The notes under the pieces were generated by a model that did not search any database, was not told the DNA's origin, and saw only the letters and a list, made by a program, of their open reading frames with translations. Shown here piece after piece: positions 61,391-64,000 of a DNA stretch of 64,000 nt. Made by a program: the position numbers and the translations under genes. The DNA is from an uncultured Lachnospiraceae bacterium (lineage in GTDB: Bacteria > Bacillota > Clostridia > Lachnospirales > Lachnospiraceae): NCBI GenBank assembly GCA_947625015.1, contig CANQMR010000016.1, forward strand, positions 1 to 64,000. Reading direction: 5' to 3'. The stretch's first letter is position 1, and each line of letters begins with the position of its first letter.

Positions 61391-62272
61391 ATGTTATTAG
61401 ATGCAATAAGTAATCCTGTCATAGAGGAAACGGCGAAAAATGTAGAGAAATCCGCAGGCGTACTAGAAAGGGCGCTGGATGATCTGTTGCAGTGGATTAT
61501 CGGCAAGTCAGGCAGTCTGCTGTTGGCTATTGTATTTATCGCAATTGGACTAAAGCTGGTGGGCGTTTTGGTTAAAATGCTTCGCAAATCCCTGAAGCGG
61601 TCCAAAGTAGAAGAATCTGTGGTGGGATTTTTGCTGTCCTTTTTTAAGATTGTGGGCTATACGCTGGTCTTTATTATGGCGGCGGCGATTATCGGCATCG
61701 AGGTAACCAGCTTTGTCACGATTTTGGGAACCGCTTCCTTAGCTGTGGGCCTTGCCTTACAGGGCGCTTTATCCAATCTGGCCGGCGGCGTGCTGATCCT
61801 CATATTGAAACCGTTTCAAATTGGAGATTATATCATTGAGGACAACAGTAAAAATGAGGGAACCGTCATATCGATTGACATTTTCTATACAAGGCTCTGC
61901 ACCTATGACAATAAAGTGGTGGTGATTCCCAATGGCATTTTAACTAACAACAGCTTAACCAACCTGACGTTACAGGAGAAGCGGAAAATTGAGATTAAGA
62001 TTTTAATTGATTACGACAGCAATATCCAAAAGGTAAGGGAAATTGTCAAAGGCATTTTAGAGGCTGACGGCAGAATTATGAAAGAGGAGCCGAAGGATAT
62101 CTTCATTGATGCTTTTGGGGACAGCGGCATGATGTTAGGCATCCGGGCCTGGGTACATACCGATGATTACTGGAGCGCCACCTGGGATTTAAGGGAGGCG
62201 GTAAAAGAGGCTTTTGACGCCAATCAGATTAAGATTCCTTACCAAAGACTTGAGGTGGATATGCTGAAATAG
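61391..62272 (+). CDS. MscS-family mechanosensitive channel
   Basis: A 293-residue small-conductance mechanosensitive channel that opens under hypo-osmotic membrane tension. Three helices are seen (about 38-60, 76-101, and the pore helix SFVTILGTASLAVGLALQGA with the conserved small residues and Gln), then the beta domain with VVVIPNGILTNNSLTNL and the C-terminal alpha/beta domain (WVHTDDYW). An amphipathic N-terminus precedes the first helix. GAGAGAG lies before ATG 61391. The 15-bp gap to the glgB-like gene suggests cotranscription. Confidence 0.92.
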   Translation: MLLDAISNPVIEETAKNVEKSAGVLERALDDLLQWIIGKSGSLLLAIVFIAIGLKLVGVLVKMLRKSLKRSKVEESVVGFLLSFFKIVGYTLVFIMAAAIIGIEVTSFVTILGTASLAVGLALQGALSNLAGGVLILILKPFQIGDYIIEDNSKNEGTVISIDIFYTRLCTYDNKVVVIPNGILTNNSLTNLTLQEKRKIEIKILIDYDSNIQKVREIVKGILEADGRIMKEEPKDIFIDAFGDSGMMLGIRAWVHTDDYWSATWDLREAVKEAFDANQIKIPYQRLEVDMLK

Positions 62273-62349
62273 GCGTTTGAAAAATTTCTTGGTAAACGAA
62301 AAAGGTGCAAAAGGACAATTACCATAAGCAGGAAAAGAGGGATAGACAG

Positions 62350-63558
62350 ATGAAAGCAAAGGATTATGGACTGACCAAACAGGATATTATCGAGATGTCC
62401 GATATCTATCTTTTGGATATCGGGTATCATTTTCCCATTGTAGTGGAAGAGGGAGAGGATGTTATCCTGCGGGATGCAGACGGAAAGGAATATTTGGATT
62501 TCTATGCCGGAATTGCAGTTAATTCCGTAGGAAACTGTAATAAAAAGGTAGTGGAGGCTATTCGGGAGCAGGCGGGACAGGTTATGCACACAAGCCTTTA
62601 CCCCTATAATACGCCTCAGGCTATGCTGGCGAAGTTGGTCTGTGAACAGACCGGTTTTGACCGGATTTTCTTCCAGAATTCGGGAAGCGAATCCAATGAG
62701 GCCATGATAAAGATGGCGAGAAAATACGGCGTGGAGCATTTTGGCCCGGACCATTACGAAATTGTGACGGCAAAGAAGGGATTTCATGGGCGGACATTTG
62801 GTGCCCTTACGGCAACCGGCCAGCCGGATACGGCAATCCAGAAGGGATTTTTCCCCAATCTTCCGGGATTTCACTATGCAGAATTTAATAATATGGAAAG
62901 CTTCAAGGCGGCCTGTACAGATAATACCGTTGCCATTATGGTGGAGCCGGTGCAGGCGGAGGGCGGGGTATATCCCGCCACAGAGGAATTCTTAAAGGGA
63001 CTTCGCAAGCTGTGTGACGAGCGGGGGATGCTGCTGCTCTTTGACGAGGTGCAGACCGGCTGGTGCCGGTGCGGGGAAACCATGGCATATATGCATTACG
63101 GAGTAAAGCCGGACGCCATAACCATGGCAAAGGCGCTTGGGGGCGGCCTGCCTTTGGGAGCGGTTGCTATGACGGAGCAATGCGCAAAGGCGTTGAATCC
63201 CGGTTCCCATGGCTGTACGTTTTCCGGTAATCCTGTGTGCTGCGCCGCCGGGTATGCGGCAATTGGGGAGATGATTGGCCGCAATCTGGCTGCCAACGCC
63301 AAAGAGATGGGTGCTTATTTTATGGAGCAGTTAAATGCGCTGCCGCATGTAAAGGAAGTCCGGGGCCTGGGCTTACTGGTAGGCTTAGAGCTTGACAATG
63401 TGGATGCAGTGCAGGTTAAGATTAAGGCCATGGAGGCGGGGCTTTTAGTGACCACGACCTCTGACCGGGTGATCCGCATGGTGCCGCCTCTTACAATTAC
63501 GCGGGAACACTGTGACCGGGCGGCGGCTATCTTGAAGGAGGCCATCTCTAAAGCATGA
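62350..63558 (+). CDS. argD: Acetylornithine-type aminotransferase
   Basis: A 402-residue class III PLP aminotransferase, most similar to acetylornithine aminotransferase (arginine synthesis). Substrate and cofactor blocks are YLDFYAGIAVNSVGN, FFQNSGSESNEAMIKMAR, FHGRTFGALTATGQ, LLLFDEVQTGWCRCG and the PLP lysine region ITMAKALGGGLPLGA. No other arg gene is near, so ornithine, GABA or similar donors cannot be excluded. The start is ATG 62350 after a GAGGGAT site; the frame opening at 62305 has no site. A terminator lies downstream. Confidence 0.85.
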   Translation: MKAKDYGLTKQDIIEMSDIYLLDIGYHFPIVVEEGEDVILRDADGKEYLDFYAGIAVNSVGNCNKKVVEAIREQAGQVMHTSLYPYNTPQAMLAKLVCEQTGFDRIFFQNSGSESNEAMIKMARKYGVEHFGPDHYEIVTAKKGFHGRTFGALTATGQPDTAIQKGFFPNLPGFHYAEFNNMESFKAACTDNTVAIMVEPVQAEGGVYPATEEFLKGLRKLCDERGMLLLFDEVQTGWCRCGETMAYMHYGVKPDAITMAKALGGGLPLGAVAMTEQCAKALNPGSHGCTFSGNPVCCAAGYAAIGEMIGRNLAANAKEMGAYFMEQLNALPHVKEVRGLGLLVGLELDNVDAVQVKIKAMEAGLLVTTTSDRVIRMVPPLTITREHCDRAAAILKEAISKA

Positions 63559-63737
63559 GCCAATTTCCGGGCAGTAAAGGAGTATGTTCCGGGCAGTTTT
63601 TGATTGATATTTTGGAAAAAACTGATTTTATAAATCAAATGCGGGAAACAGTTTAATAATATTAAGTGAATACCTATTTACAAATAGATGAAAATGGTAT
63701 AGACTTATTTTTGTAAAGTACATAAAAGAAAAAAGAC

Positions 63738-63774
63738 GAAGGCGTTATGTTTGGGCATAGCGTCTTCTTTTTTA
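63738..63774 (+). terminator. Terminator after argD
   Basis: 12-bp stem GAAGGCGTTATG / CATAGCGTCTTC (two G-T pairs), 6-nt loop, then TTTTTT. It lies only about 20 bp before the next start codon, so it may also serve as a leader attenuator. Confidence 0.8.
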
Positions 63775-63792
63775 TTTCAAGGAGGTGCACAT

Positions 63793-64000
63793 ATGCTGGA
63801 GCTGAACAAACATGTGAATACGGTGAATGCACTGCTGGCAAGGTATGGGGTAAAATTTGGAATTTATAAAAATCATACCTTTAAGGAGCAGTTATTTCCC
63901 TTCGATACCATTCCCAGGGTGATTACCCATGATGAGTTTGCCTATCTGGAAAAGGGATTGTCCCAGCGGGTAACTGCATTGAACCGGTTTTTAGCCGATA
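63793..64000 (+). CDS. Circularly permuted ATP-grasp protein, N-terminal part
   Basis: The first 69 residues of a gene that runs off the right edge. The segment FPFDTIPRVITHDEFAYLEK followed by GLSQRVTALNRFLAD is the characteristic start of the CP_ATPgrasp_2 (DUF404/407) family. These proteins resemble glutathionylspermidine-synthase-like ligases and usually occur with an alpha-E domain protein and a transglutaminase-like protease; those would lie beyond the window. AAGGAGGTG precedes ATG 63793. Confidence 0.8.
   Translation, partial: MLELNKHVNTVNALLARYGVKFGIYKNHTFKEQLFPFDTIPRVITHDEFAYLEKGLSQRVTALNRFLAD

Overview
The window reads as a chromosomal segment of a spore-forming, anaerobic, low-to-mid GC Firmicute, most likely Lachnospiraceae (Clostridium cluster XIVa). 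The basis is strong AAGGAGG ribosome sites with frequent TTG/GTG starts, TTGACA/TATAAT-type promoters with 17-bp spacers, a sporulation set (spoIIGA-sigE-sigG, spoVD-like PBP, cotJ), many families typical of that group (DUF3793, DUF3877, DUF5684, DUF1266, CarD-like), and glycogen genes. The genus cannot be fixed from the sequence alone.

Layout. 1-2.6 kb: an AT-rich accessory patch with a decayed ABC ATPase, its ABC-2 permease and three small genes of unknown role. 2.9-10.2 kb: enolase, a HAD phosphatase, DUF3793, an AT-rich HAD gene, DUF3877, a soluble chemoreceptor-like protein, and a radical-SAM / DUF4130 DNA-repair pair behind two LexA-like boxes. 10.4-19.6 kb: CarD-like regulator, MATE exporter, TPR membrane protein, HflX, two secreted proteins (SH3b-glucosaminidase and a cohesin-like protein), Hsp33 and an acidic membrane-anchored protein. 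19.9-31.1 kb: a 700-residue orphan, a lone prepilin, tRNA-Gly, a zinc-ribbon membrane protein, YfbR-type HD phosphohydrolase, glgA behind a structured leader, serS, an AAA+/LysR operon, an AI-2E-family permease and a DUF5684 protein. 31.3-40.8 kb: yebC, a cotJA-cotJB fusion with cotJC, a very large hybrid sensor kinase, a divergent PlsY plus a diacylglycerol glycosyltransferase-like enzyme, ychF and lgt. 40.9-55.6 kb: a DUF1266 membrane protein and the division/cell wall (dcw) cluster mraZ-rsmH-ftsL-ftsI-spoVD-mraY-murD-ftsW-murA-divIB-ftsZ. 55.8-64 kb: spoIIGA-sigE-sigG, a P-loop kinase, a GlgB-like protein with altered catalytic residues, an MscS channel, argD, and the start of a circularly permuted ATP-grasp gene.

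How it fits together. The dcw cluster makes lipid-linked peptidoglycan precursor and the divisome and appears to start at an MraZ operator of five GTGGT units with exact 10-bp period; internal promoters precede mraY and ftsZ, and the spoVD-like gene sits behind its own terminator. Spore development is represented by the SpoIIGA protease, which matures sigma-E, then sigma-G and coat proteins. Glycogen synthesis is split between glgA and a glgB-like gene about 35 kb apart, each with its own control.

The most unusual observations are the GlgB-like enzyme lacking two conserved active-site residues, the LexA-like control of the radical-SAM repair pair, the uncharacterised glgA leader RNA, the inverted repeat that could hide the cotJ ribosome site, the paired NrdR-like dyads upstream of mraZ, and the 700-residue orphan downstream of a perfect TTGTACA dyad. 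No complete mobile element, CRISPR array, phage or defence island was found.
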